A stretch of 44,362 bases of DNA. It comes from an uncultured Dysgonomonas sp. Lineage in GTDB: Bacteria > Bacteroidota > Bacteroidia > Bacteroidales > Dysgonomonadaceae. Each line of letters starts with the position of its first letter. Position 1 is the first letter of the stretch. The stretch lies in NCBI RefSeq assembly GCF_934668725.1, contig NZ_CAKUOF010000024.1:1-44362 (forward strand). The letters are read 5' to 3'. A program made the position numbers and the translations under genes. Below are positions 8,792-16,845 of this stretch, in pieces. The notes beneath the pieces are model-generated. The model did not search any database. It saw nothing but the letters and a program-made list of their open reading frames with translations, and was not told the DNA's origin.

Positions 8792-8871
8792 CTATGTGAT
8801 AATAGTTCAACGTTATAGTTGATGCTTACATAAAAGGACAAGTAATCCTTTTGTTTTGGGAAATCTCTGAC

Positions 8872-9273
8872 CTAGATATTCTCCAATTCAGATGTAATGT
8901 CTTTAGTGATTTGTTGGAATTCGTCTTCCGACAGCTTTAATCTTGGATTGGACAAGTTCATATCTCCCTCTGCATTGATGGGTATTAAATGTATGTGTGC
9001 GTGAGGAACCTCCATTCCTATTACCATAAGCCCTATTCGTTTACAAGGTACTACCTTTTGTATGGCTTTAGCGATTTTTTTACTATACACAATCATTTCA
9101 GATAATACATCATCATCCAGGTCAAAAAGATAATCGGTCTCATGTTTGGGGATTACCAATACATGTCCTTTAGCCATCGGTCTGATGTCTAAAAAAGCAA
9201 AGAAATTGTCGTTTTCGGCAATCTTATAACATGGTATCTCACCCTTTATTATTTTACTGAAAATAGTCGCCAT
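8872..9273 (-). CDS. HIT family protein (histidine triad hydrolase)
   Basis: The 133-residue protein has the histidine triad HAHIHLIP with H91, H93 and H95 at the end of the fold, and an upstream GHVLVIPKHE strand. HIT proteins hydrolyse nucleoside phosphoramidates or dinucleotide polyphosphates; the exact substrate cannot be told. The usual GQ-V-x-HxHxH segment reads MEVPHAHIH here. It follows greA by 59 bp on the same strand, with a palindrome copy in the gap, so the two are probably co-transcribed. It is cytoplasmic. Confidence 0.93.
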   Translation of the reverse strand: MATIFSKIIKGEIPCYKIAENDNFFAFLDIRPMAKGHVLVIPKHETDYLFDLDDDVLSEMIVYSKKIAKAIQKVVPCKRIGLMVIGMEVPHAHIHLIPINAEGDMNLSNPRLKLSEDEFQQITKDITSELENI

Positions 9274-9319
9274 CTTAGCTCTTTTTTATTGGTTTAAATA
9301 GTTACTGATACTTAATAAC

Positions 9320-9334
9320 AAGGTCTGAAACCTT
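9320..9334. repeat. 15-bp palindrome, copy 2 (greA/HIT gap)
   Basis: AAGGTCTGAAACCTT overlaps the greA TAA stop (9333-9335). It has one mismatch in the stem compared with the copies at 4925 and 18757. Confidence 0.75.
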
Positions 9335-9803
9335 AAATAGATATATCAATAATCTCAAAAGATACTATTCCGTTCGGAACTTTTATCTCTGCAATTTCAC
9401 CCACTTTTTTGCCCATTAAACCTTGAGCAATAGGAGTATTAATAGCGATCTTATTCTCCTTAAGGTTAGCTTCACTTTCGGCAACCAACGTATAAGTCAT
9501 TTGTTGATTGTTTTTGGTGTTTTTTATGGTAACCTTATTTAGAATCTGTACAGAGTCTACACCAATAGAATTTTTATCTATTAGTCTGGCATTAGCCAAT
9601 AGATTCTTAAGTTGTCCGATTTTAGCTTCAAGTAAACCTTGAGCTTCTTTTGCTGCATCATATTCAGCATTTTCCGAAAGATCGCCTTTATCGCGAGCCT
9701 CTCCGATCTGTTTAGAGATTTTAGGTCTTTCCACTGTTTCCAATAAGTTGATATCTTCTTTCAACTTCTCGTAACCTTCTGCGGTCATGTAAGTAACAGC
9801 CAT
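9333..9803 (-). CDS. greA: Transcription elongation factor GreA
   Basis: The 156-residue GreA rescues backtracked RNA polymerase by stimulating transcript cleavage. The N-terminal coiled coil (about residues 1-75) includes SENAEYDAAKEAQ with the acidic tip, and the C-terminal FKBP-like domain ends PIAQGLMGKKVGEIAEIKVPNG. The length and motifs are normal. A promoter with both boxes lies at 9904-9935, and an A/T-rich hairpin fills the start of its leader (9845-9893). The downstream HIT gene is likely in the same operon. Confidence 0.97.
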   Translation of the reverse strand: MAVTYMTAEGYEKLKEDINLLETVERPKISKQIGEARDKGDLSENAEYDAAKEAQGLLEAKIGQLKNLLANARLIDKNSIGVDSVQILNKVTIKNTKNNQQMTYTLVAESEANLKENKIAINTPIAQGLMGKKVGEIAEIKVPNGIVSFEIIDISI

Positions 9804-9844
9804 AGCAAAATGTTAATTAAAGATTAGTACTTTTTATAAGAGAT

Positions 9845-9893
9845 AAAAAGAAAAAGAATCCTTGTCGTATAGACCAGAACTCCTTTTCTTTTT
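9845..9893 (-). promoter_or_regulatory. Terminator-like hairpin in the greA leader
   Basis: On the minus strand, AAAAAGAAAAGG (9893 down to 9882) can pair with a T/C-rich arm ending CTTTTTCTTTTTATC (about 9860 down to 9843). The structure would begin within a few nucleotides of the predicted greA transcript start. It could terminate transcripts from the TlpA-like gene upstream, or act as an attenuator in the greA leader. Confidence 0.45.
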
Positions 9894-9903
9894 ATGCTTG
9901 ATG

Positions 9904-9935
9904 CAAATATATACTTAAATTTCGGACAAAACAAA
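9904..9935 (-). promoter_or_regulatory. Promoter of greA-HIT
   Basis: On the minus strand, a -33 TTTG at 9932-9935 and a -7 TATATTTG at 9904-9911 are separated by 20 nt, the ideal Bacteroidetes spacing. The predicted start is near 9898, leaving a leader of about 95 nt before greA. Confidence 0.75.
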
Positions 9936-9949
9936 ATCCGATCCAATAA

Positions 9950-11107
9950 TTATAATAATTTTTGGATTTCCGACTCTATATTTTCTCCTGGTAATAAGCG
10001 TTTTACAATTTCACCATTACGGTTAATTAATAGTAGAGAGGGTAGAGCTTGTACATTAAACTTAGAAATAAGCTCTGAGTTTAAGGACTTGTTCTCATGC
10101 ACGGCAATCCAAGGGATATTGGCAGCCGAGTTTTTCCAGAAATGCACATCTGTATCGAACGATACTTGATATATTTCGAAGCCCGGCTTAAATTTATTGT
10201 ATAATTTATTTAATACAATATTATGCTCCGGTGATTTCTCAGATTGATATACTGTAAAGTCTAATAGAACCACTTTCCCCTTCAGTGAAGTTAAGCTTAC
10301 CGGAGTCCCGTTTACATCGGGCAACTCAATATTATAATATTTGGCAGCGTCAATCTCATTGGCATTATTTATCTCAAAAGGTTGCTTCTCACTTTGTCTG
10401 CGTACCTTAATAGCATTCAGCGTATAGTCATGCAGGTGTTTGGCACGTGGCGAATCGGGATAGATCATATCCCAAGCTGTTGCTACAGCTGCAAAGGGTT
10501 TATAGTCTGACTTATCGTAAGGATCGAAAAATAAATAGCCTTTTACTTTTTGAAATAAGGCGAAGTAAGAAGCTGGATTTTTAGGTTCTGCAAAGATAAT
10601 TTTCAAAGCAGTATCTTTATATTCGGATGCAATAGTTTGTATTTGAGTGAAATATTCCTGCTCGTTAACTTCTTTATTACTGTATTTCTTTTGAAGTTCG
10701 TCCAAAGCAAGACTTGCCTTGTATTGAGCTAAAGTGATTGCCTTTAATTGAATATTCGCTTCCGAACCTTCTACATTATAATCGGTACCAAAATTTTTTG
10801 CAGAAGCATTTACCTTGATTGTTTCAGTAGAGTCGATAACCAGATTTATTACCTGCCCGTTTAAACGCAGGACATAAAATTCAGGATAAGGAGTAGATGT
10901 TCCTTTGAATTTAAACTCTCCTTTTGTACCTGGCTTTATTGAATCAAGTAGGGTTGTTTGGCTCAATTCACGTTTCTCTAAATAGAGCATGGTGCTATCT
11001 GTAGCATCGGAGATCTTGCCTTCGATAACAAATTTAGGTCCTTTGTCAGAGCACGAAACAAGGGCACATAAAACAAAAATGGTAAATAGATTTCGGAACA
11101 TCTTCAT
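9950..11107 (-). CDS. TlpA-like thioredoxin-fold lipoprotein with DUF4369-type N-terminal domain, lacking CxxC
   Basis: The 385-residue product begins MKMFRNLFTIFVLCALVSC, a lipoprotein signal with Cys19. Residues about 25-120 look like the DUF4369 beta domain, and about 245-385 look like an AhpC/TSA or TlpA-type thioredoxin fold. At the usual active site it reads LLDFTVYQSEKSPEHN, so the catalytic CxxC is missing and a disulfide redox role is unlikely. The frame continues upstream to an ATG at 11248, but the lipobox fixes the start at 11107. It is probably periplasmic and membrane-anchored. A palindrome copy lies upstream (11216-11230). Confidence 0.85.
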   Translation of the reverse strand: MKMFRNLFTIFVLCALVSCSDKGPKFVIEGKISDATDSTMLYLEKRELSQTTLLDSIKPGTKGEFKFKGTSTPYPEFYVLRLNGQVINLVIDSTETIKVNASAKNFGTDYNVEGSEANIQLKAITLAQYKASLALDELQKKYSNKEVNEQEYFTQIQTIASEYKDTALKIIFAEPKNPASYFALFQKVKGYLFFDPYDKSDYKPFAAVATAWDMIYPDSPRAKHLHDYTLNAIKVRRQSEKQPFEINNANEIDAAKYYNIELPDVNGTPVSLTSLKGKVVLLDFTVYQSEKSPEHNIVLNKLYNKFKPGFEIYQVSFDTDVHFWKNSAANIPWIAVHENKSLNSELISKFNVQALPSLLLINRNGEIVKRLLPGENIESEIQKLL

Positions 11108-11215
11108 AATAAATAGTATTAAATATTTATTGTTTTTTATTTGTAATGATAGATATACTTTATATCTCTGTAAAGGTGACCAAAGCAAACAGCCTGTACA
11201 CTCAAAGACTATAAA

Positions 11216-11230
11216 AAGGCCAAAGACCTT
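11216..11230. repeat. 15-bp palindrome, copy 3
   Basis: AAGGCCAAAGACCTT is a variant with a different loop. It lies about 110 bp upstream of the TlpA-like gene and 95 bp upstream of the HYC_CC_PP-type gene, in their shared divergent region. Confidence 0.6.
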
Positions 11231-11325
11231 AAATAAAATTTTGTGCAAATATATGAATAAAAAATACTAAACAATTACGATTCTTTTGTTATATAAGAGG
11301 CGAATCTATATATTTGTACCTCAAT

Positions 11326-11793
11326 ATGAAGGTAAAATATCACAACATATTAGTTTTGTTTCTGGCTGCAATTGTCTTTTTTGTTGGAGCCGGGGTTACT
11401 ATTGTTGACCTTTGTTGTTCGAAATGTGTTGACAATGTAATGTCTATGCGGCTTCATCCGGACGATTGTTCGATGGCTGAAATGAAAATAGAAACACCTT
11501 CGTGCTGCTCTCTGGAAGATCATTCGATAGATCATTCTGAAGACGCTGCTTTATGCGCAAGTGGGCATACGGGTAAATGTTGCGAAGCAAAACGTGTTTC
11601 GATAGATCTTGATCGTTCGGTTTACTTGCCAAACCTGTTGCATACGATGGTTTGGACCATAGTTCCTGCTTTTATATCTAACTTCCATTTGATTTCGGAT
11701 ACTAACGAACCTATTATTGCAGGTGAAGCCAGAGATCCGATACCGATTCCTCCGCGAAATTATCTGAGTCTGATCAGAGTCCTTATTATTTGA
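11326..11793 (+). CDS. Cys-rich secreted protein, HYC_CC_PP-like
   Basis: The 155-residue protein has an N-terminal hydrophobic segment (about 8-28) followed by many Cys: C30, C31, C34, C48, C60, C61, C77, C85 and C86. It has a Pro-Pro pair (142-143) in a conserved-looking tail, IPPRNYLSLIRVLII. This pattern matches what I know of the Bacteroidetes HYC_CC_PP family, small proteins found beside TonB receptors and HMA proteins for copper, although the first motif here reads LHPDDC instead of H-Y-C. A metal-binding role is likely. I chose the ATG at 11326 over an upstream TTG at 11314 because the signal-like N-terminus begins there. Confidence 0.75.
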   Translation: MKVKYHNILVLFLAAIVFFVGAGVTIVDLCCSKCVDNVMSMRLHPDDCSMAEMKIETPSCCSLEDHSIDHSEDAALCASGHTGKCCEAKRVSIDLDRSVYLPNLLHTMVWTIVPAFISNFHLISDTNEPIIAGEARDPIPIPPRNYLSLIRVLII

Positions 11794-11918
11794 TTTTTAT
11801 TGATGATGCAAATTCTTGTTGTGCGGGTAATCAGTTATCCTGTGCAGCTCTGTTTTTGTATTATATGCTTTTATATCCTAATTTATTAGGGTTGTATTGT
11901 AAGTCAATAAGAATAAAA

Positions 11919-11933
11919 AAGGTCAAAGACCAT
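11919..11933. repeat. 15-bp palindrome, copy 4
   Basis: AAGGTCAAAGACCAT lies 20 bp before the start of the TonB-dependent receptor gene, the same distance as copy 1 from thrC. It is a weaker match, with a 4-bp core stem. Confidence 0.5.
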
Positions 11934-11953
11934 ATCAAATAAATAAGAATTCA

Positions 11954-14164
11954 ATGGAAAAGTTTAAACTTATCATACTATTATTGTTCATACCTGTTTT
12001 CACATTTGCTTCTCAAAAGTTGAAAGGGTATGTATATGCACCCGACAAAACTCCTATAATTGGAGCTCAGGTACAGTGGGAAAATGCAAAATCAGGTGTT
12101 GTTACAGACGAGAAGGGCTACTTCGAAATAGAAGGTTCTCCTCAAAAAGATCATATGCTATGTGTGTCTTATATTGGATATACGCACAGTGTAACACATA
12201 TTCATAATTATAAAGACCTTCAAAATATAGTACTCAAGGAAAGTACAGAGTTGGGAGAGGTAGTGGTAACAAAATCGGTGTCGGGGCGGATAAGCTCACG
12301 TACTGATTTACTGAAAACGGAGAAATTAACAGTAAAAGAGTTGACACGTGCAGCATGTTGTAATCTGGGGGAAAGTTTCGAGACCAACCCCTCGGTAGAC
12401 GTAGTCTATAGCGATGCTGTAACAGGAGCAAAGCAAATTCAACTATTAGGTATTTCCGGAAATTATGTTCAAATGATGACCGAAAATTTCCCCAATTTCA
12501 GAGGTGCAGCCAAAACCTATGGACTTGACTATATACCCGGTCCATGGATGGAAGGTGTTCAAATATCAAAAGGTGCCGCCTCGGTCAAAAATGGCTATGA
12601 GTCAATCTCCGGACAGGTAAATGTCGACTATAAGAAACCAACAACAGCAGATCCTTTAAGTCTAAACTTGTTTCTGGGAGATGTCGGGCGAGTTGAAGGG
12701 AATGCAGATGCAGCAATAGCTGTAAATGATAAATTGTCAACAGGTCTTTTCCTTCATTATTCGAATGAAAAAAGAAGCCATGATGCTAATGGTGACGGCT
12801 TTCTGGATATGCCTAAAAAACATCAGTTTAATATAATGAACAGATGGCATTATCAGACCGATAAGTTTATCTCTCAAACAGGTGTGAAGTTCTTAAATGA
12901 CGAGCGTATAAGCGGGCAGGATGCTCATACAATAGGAAGTGGAGCGATGCACGATCCCTATCAAATATTTAACTATACGAACAGAGGTGAGTTTTTTACC
13001 AAAAACGGTTATGTGATAGATGCAGAGAAGAATGAAAGTGTTGCATTAATCTTGTCCGGTTCATATCACGATCAAAAATCTCGCTTCTCAAATGTGAGTC
13101 GTTATAACTTGTATGAGAGCAACGTTTATGCTTCTTTGATGTATGAAAGAGACTTTTCTCCTATGCACAAGATAAGCACGGGGTTGAGCTATAATTGGGA
13201 TAATTTTGCACAATCTTATGATATTCCTCAGTTGGTTTCAGGTAAGCAGCCAGACATGGAAGCTGTAACAGGGGCTTATGCTCAATATACGTTGAATTTG
13301 AATGATAAATTGACCGTGCTTGCGGGATTAAGAGCCGATTACAGCTCTTTATATAATTGGTTTGTAACACCCCGATTACATGTTAAATATAATGTAAGCC
13401 CCAGCCTATATTTCAGAGCATCGGCCGGAAAAGGGTATCGTTCGGTTTTTGTTCTTGCCGAGAATAGTTATTTATTAGCCAGTAGCAGAACATTTAATAT
13501 TGCAGACAACCTGAAACAAGAGAGTGCTTGGAATTATGGTCTTAGTGGTACATACCATATCCCTATAAATGGGGAGGAACTGACATTTTCGGCAGAATGG
13601 TTCTATACCGATTTTTCGAGACAAGTAGTAATGGATATGGATACAAATCCACATGCTGTTAGCTTCTATAATTTGGATGGCAAATCGCATGCTCATGTAG
13701 TGCAGCTGGAAGCTTCTTATCCGGTATTTCGAGGCTTTAATCTTTTGGCATCGTACCGTTGGATGAATACAAAAGTGAATTATGGAGGGAGAGAATTGCA
13801 GAAACCCTTAGTGAGCGATTACAAGGCTTTATTAACTGCTTCATACGAAACTCCATTGAGAAAGTGGCAATTCGACCTGACATCGCAGTTTAACGGTGGA
13901 GGGCGTATGCCGACTCCGGAAGCAGAAAATCCGCTATGGAGCAACAGGTTCAAATCTTTTGTTGTAATGAATGCTCAGATTACGAAATTTTTCCGAACTT
14001 GGAGCGTATATGCAGGAGGTGAGAATCTTACAAATTTTATGCAAAAGAATCCTATAATATCTCCTGAAAACCCATATAGTCCCGATTTCGATGCTACTAT
14101 GGTGTGGGGCCCGACTCAAGGACGTAGGTTTTATGTGGGTTTCAGATATAATATAGGTAAGTAA
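11954..14164 (+). CDS. TonB-dependent receptor, probable copper/heavy-metal type
   Basis: The 736-residue outer-membrane receptor has a signal peptide (1-20 ending FTFAS), a carboxypeptidase-regulatory-like domain (about 22-95), a plug domain (about 115-230) and a beta-barrel ending in aromatic FYVGFRYNIGK. The plug has a striking Cys pair (C135-C136) in TRAACCNLGESFETNPSVDV, a motif I associate with receptors paired with HMA proteins. This suggests metal or metallophore uptake powered by TonB-ExbBD. It lies between a Cys-rich HYC_CC_PP-like gene (160 bp upstream) and an HMA-domain gene (23 bp downstream). There is no SusD partner, so it is not a glycan-uptake pair. Confidence 0.9.
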   Translation: MEKFKLIILLLFIPVFTFASQKLKGYVYAPDKTPIIGAQVQWENAKSGVVTDEKGYFEIEGSPQKDHMLCVSYIGYTHSVTHIHNYKDLQNIVLKESTELGEVVVTKSVSGRISSRTDLLKTEKLTVKELTRAACCNLGESFETNPSVDVVYSDAVTGAKQIQLLGISGNYVQMMTENFPNFRGAAKTYGLDYIPGPWMEGVQISKGAASVKNGYESISGQVNVDYKKPTTADPLSLNLFLGDVGRVEGNADAAIAVNDKLSTGLFLHYSNEKRSHDANGDGFLDMPKKHQFNIMNRWHYQTDKFISQTGVKFLNDERISGQDAHTIGSGAMHDPYQIFNYTNRGEFFTKNGYVIDAEKNESVALILSGSYHDQKSRFSNVSRYNLYESNVYASLMYERDFSPMHKISTGLSYNWDNFAQSYDIPQLVSGKQPDMEAVTGAYAQYTLNLNDKLTVLAGLRADYSSLYNWFVTPRLHVKYNVSPSLYFRASAGKGYRSVFVLAENSYLLASSRTFNIADNLKQESAWNYGLSGTYHIPINGEELTFSAEWFYTDFSRQVVMDMDTNPHAVSFYNLDGKSHAHVVQLEASYPVFRGFNLLASYRWMNTKVNYGGRELQKPLVSDYKALLTASYETPLRKWQFDLTSQFNGGGRMPTPEAENPLWSNRFKSFVVMNAQITKFFRTWSVYAGGENLTNFMQKNPIISPENPYSPDFDATMVWGPTQGRRFYVGFRYNIGK

Positions 14165-14187
14165 ATATTCACTAATGTTCTTATTAT

Positions 14188-14502
14188 ATGAAAGCAAGAA
14201 TTGTATTAATTGTTATGTTGTGTTTAGCATCTTTGAGTTTTAGTTCATATGCTCAGGATAAGAAAGACAAGAATGCGGATAAGAAGGAAGTTACATTTGA
14301 TGTATCTATGACATGCGACAATTGTAAGAAAAGAATCGAAAAGAATATTGCTTTCGAGAAAGGTGTCACGGATATGCAAGTAGATCTTCCGGCTAAGACT
14401 GTAATGGTTGTTTACCATGCCAACAAAACTAATCAGGAGAAACTTCAGAAAGCGATTGAAAAACTAGGCTATGAAGTGAAAGTACATGAGCCTACCGAGT
14501 AA
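14188..14502 (+). CDS. Secreted heavy-metal-associated (HMA) domain protein
   Basis: The 104-residue protein has a signal peptide (1-22, ending SYAQ), a Lys/Asp-rich linker and a ferredoxin-like HMA domain (about 34-100) with the metal-binding motif MTCDNC (C43, C46). Such domains bind Cu(I) or similar soft metals. It is exported, so it probably acts as a periplasmic metal chaperone for the receptor 23 bp upstream. The tail KLGYEVKVHE is typical of the fold. A strong terminator at 14526-14566 closes the three-gene locus. Confidence 0.92.
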   Translation: MKARIVLIVMLCLASLSFSSYAQDKKDKNADKKEVTFDVSMTCDNCKKRIEKNIAFEKGVTDMQVDLPAKTVMVVYHANKTNQEKLQKAIEKLGYEVKVHEPTE

Positions 14503-14525
14503 ATTAGATGTGCTTATGGATGTAT

Positions 14526-14566
14526 AAACAAATTAGAGACGCAAATTTTGCGTCTCTAATTTGTTT
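14526..14566 (+). terminator. Terminator of the metal-uptake locus
   Basis: AAACAAATTAGAGACGCA (14526-14543) and its exact complement (14549-14566) form an 18-bp stem with a 5-nt loop, ending in TTTGTTTAATTT. It lies 24 bp after the HMA gene and could also work for uvrB, which converges. Confidence 0.9.
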
Positions 14567-14635
14567 AATTTGGAGGATATTCTCAATAATATCTGTTGTT
14601 ACTTACTAATAAAATAAGTAATAAACATTTGGATT

Positions 14636-16654
14636 TTATTTCTTTTTATAAGCCTTCAATAAATCCTCCAACTGAATAAGTTCGTCCCGGTATTGGGCAG
14701 CTTCGAGGAAGTCCAGTTTTTTGGCTGCTTCGGTCATATGTTTTTTGGTCTTGGCAATTGCTGCTTTTAGATCAGTTTCCGATAAATAACCGGCTTTAGC
14801 TTCTGCGGCAATGTTTAAATGGGTGGGTTCGATATATGGCTTAGGTTCGTTTTCTGTATTCTTTCCACCCAGAGCAGACCCTCTGGCTTTTTTGATCTGT
14901 TGCGGAGTGATTCCGTTTTTCTCATTATAAGCAAGCTGAATCTCGCGGCGACGGTTTGTCTCATCAATGGTAAGCTGCATACTGTTGGTTATCTTGTCTG
15001 CATAAAAAATAACCTTTCCATTGACATTACGGGCTGCACGTCCTACTGTCTGAGTCAGAGACCTGTGAGATCGCAGAAAGCCTTCTTTGTCTGCGTCCAA
15101 TATGGCTACAAGAGAGACTTCAGGTAAATCAAGCCCTTCACGAAGTAAATTTACTCCGATCAAAACATCGAACGTTCCACTACGCAGGTCATCCATTATC
15201 TGTACACGATCCAGTGTATCTACATCCGAGTGTATATAGTTACATTTTACACCGTTATTAGCTAAATACGTAGTTAACTCTTCTGCCATACGTTTGGTTA
15301 GAGTAGTCACTAAAGTGCGTTCGTCCTTATCCACACGTATTTGGATTTCTTCCATCAGATCATCAATCTGATTTAAGCTTGGGCGTATATCAATAGGAGG
15401 ATCCAATAATCCTGTGGGGCGTATCAACTGCTCAACGACTACACCCTCGGATTGAATCAATTCATAATCAGCAGGAGTTGCACTGACATATATTATCTGT
15501 TTGACAAGTGACTCAAACTCTTCGAATTTTAAAGGTCGGTTGTCAATAGCAGCAGGTAGACGGAAACCATATTCCACCAGATTTTCTTTCCGGGAGTGGT
15601 CGCCTCCATACATAGCTCGTATTTGTGGAAGGGTAACATGGCTTTCATCTATTACAACCAAATAATCATCGGGAAAGAAATCCAGAAGACAGAAAGGGCG
15701 GGTTCCGGGAGGTCTGTTGTCGAAATACCGCGAATAGTTCTCTATACCGGAGCAGTGTCCTATTTCACGAATCATCTCTAAATCGTATGTAACCCTTTCA
15801 TAAAGACGTTTTGCCTCCAACGGTTTTCCTATCGATTGAAAGAAATCAACTTGTTTGCCAAGGTCTATTGAGATTTCGTCTATGGCCCTGTGTATTCTTT
15901 CTTTCGTTGTAACAAATAGATTAGCAGGATAGATACGGTATTCTTCGAATTTTTCTATTCTCGATCCCGTAAGAGGGTCGATACTCTCGATACTCTCTAT
16001 CTCATCATCCCAGAACATCACACGAATAATGGTTTCGGCATAAGCCAGAAATATATCTACAGTATCTCCTTTTACCCTGAAATTACCATGTGAGAATTCA
16101 ACCTCGTTTCGAGAATACAAACAATCAACTAAATCTCGTAGAAACTTATCTCTAACCAATTTCTTACCTTTTTCTATAAGAATTGTATTATTGGCAAAGT
16201 CCTCAGGATTTCCCATACCATACAAACAGGATACTGACGATATTACGATGACATCTTTCCGTCCCGACAACAGAGCCGATGTGGTAGCTAATCGCAATTT
16301 TTCGATCTCATCATTAATCGATAAGTCTTTCTCTATATAGGTATTTGTCGAAGGAATATAGGCTTCGGGCTGGTAATAGTCATAATACGAAACAAAATAT
16401 TCCACGGCGTTTTCGGGGAAAAAACCTTTGAATTCGCTATATAGTTGGGCAGCCAGAGTTTTATTATGGCTGAGTATCAATGTAGGCTTTTGAACCTGTT
16501 GAATAACATTGGCTATGGTAAATGTTTTTCCCGATCCTGTAACCCCTAAGAGGGTTTGATGCGGAATATCACTATTAACGCCTTCCACCAGAGCCTGTAT
16601 CGCAGCAGGTTGGTCTCCCGTCGGTTTGTATGCTGAGGTAATCTTAAAATCCAT
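14636..16654 (-). CDS. uvrB: Excinuclease ABC subunit B
   Basis: This 672-residue DNA repair helicase-like subunit of the UvrABC nucleotide excision complex has Walker A GVTGSGKT (residues 38-45). The beta-hairpin region VSYYDYYQPEAYIPSTNTYIEKD is near residue 90, the DESH box is at about 340, the helicase motif QTVGRAARN is near 545, and the C-terminal UVR domain (about 632-667) contacts UvrC. The length is normal. It is monocistronic in appearance, with a candidate promoter at 16769-16776, and converges on the HMA locus. Confidence 0.98.
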   Translation of the reverse strand: MDFKITSAYKPTGDQPAAIQALVEGVNSDIPHQTLLGVTGSGKTFTIANVIQQVQKPTLILSHNKTLAAQLYSEFKGFFPENAVEYFVSYYDYYQPEAYIPSTNTYIEKDLSINDEIEKLRLATTSALLSGRKDVIVISSVSCLYGMGNPEDFANNTILIEKGKKLVRDKFLRDLVDCLYSRNEVEFSHGNFRVKGDTVDIFLAYAETIIRVMFWDDEIESIESIDPLTGSRIEKFEEYRIYPANLFVTTKERIHRAIDEISIDLGKQVDFFQSIGKPLEAKRLYERVTYDLEMIREIGHCSGIENYSRYFDNRPPGTRPFCLLDFFPDDYLVVIDESHVTLPQIRAMYGGDHSRKENLVEYGFRLPAAIDNRPLKFEEFESLVKQIIYVSATPADYELIQSEGVVVEQLIRPTGLLDPPIDIRPSLNQIDDLMEEIQIRVDKDERTLVTTLTKRMAEELTTYLANNGVKCNYIHSDVDTLDRVQIMDDLRSGTFDVLIGVNLLREGLDLPEVSLVAILDADKEGFLRSHRSLTQTVGRAARNVNGKVIFYADKITNSMQLTIDETNRRREIQLAYNEKNGITPQQIKKARGSALGGKNTENEPKPYIEPTHLNIAAEAKAGYLSETDLKAAIAKTKKHMTEAAKKLDFLEAAQYRDELIQLEDLLKAYKKK

Positions 16655-16768
16655 GATTGTTATTTTAGAAAGATAAAATAATTGCTACACTGACTTTGGG
16701 TATCAATCGTCTTTGTTCGGTGATACTTTTTAAGTTTGTATAGTTCTTATGTCTAAAATGATAGATTA

Positions 16769-16776
16769 CAAAGATA
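16769..16776 (-). promoter_or_regulatory. Candidate uvrB promoter -7 box
   Basis: TATCTTTG on the minus strand lies about 115 nt before the uvrB start. A TTTG lies 15 nt further upstream, a short spacing for a -33 box. Confidence 0.45.
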
Positions 16777-16793
16777 GTTATAAATAAAAAACA

Positions 16794-16823
16794 AAAGACA
16801 GTAGGCTGTCGCTTACTGTCTTT
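16794..16823 (-). terminator. Terminator of the PhoU-like/PiT operon
   Basis: On the minus strand AAAGACAGTA and TACTGTCTTT (16814-16823 and 16794-16803) form a 10-bp stem with a 10-nt loop. It is followed by TTGTTTTTTATTT, 23 bp after the PiT stop. Confidence 0.85.
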
Positions 16824-16845
16824 ATTTATAGGATATTTTTGTCTT

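Noticed and set aside
11108..11248. Longer start of the TlpA-like lipoprotein
   Set aside because: The lipobox signal begins at 11107, and the upstream extension would place it in the middle of the protein.
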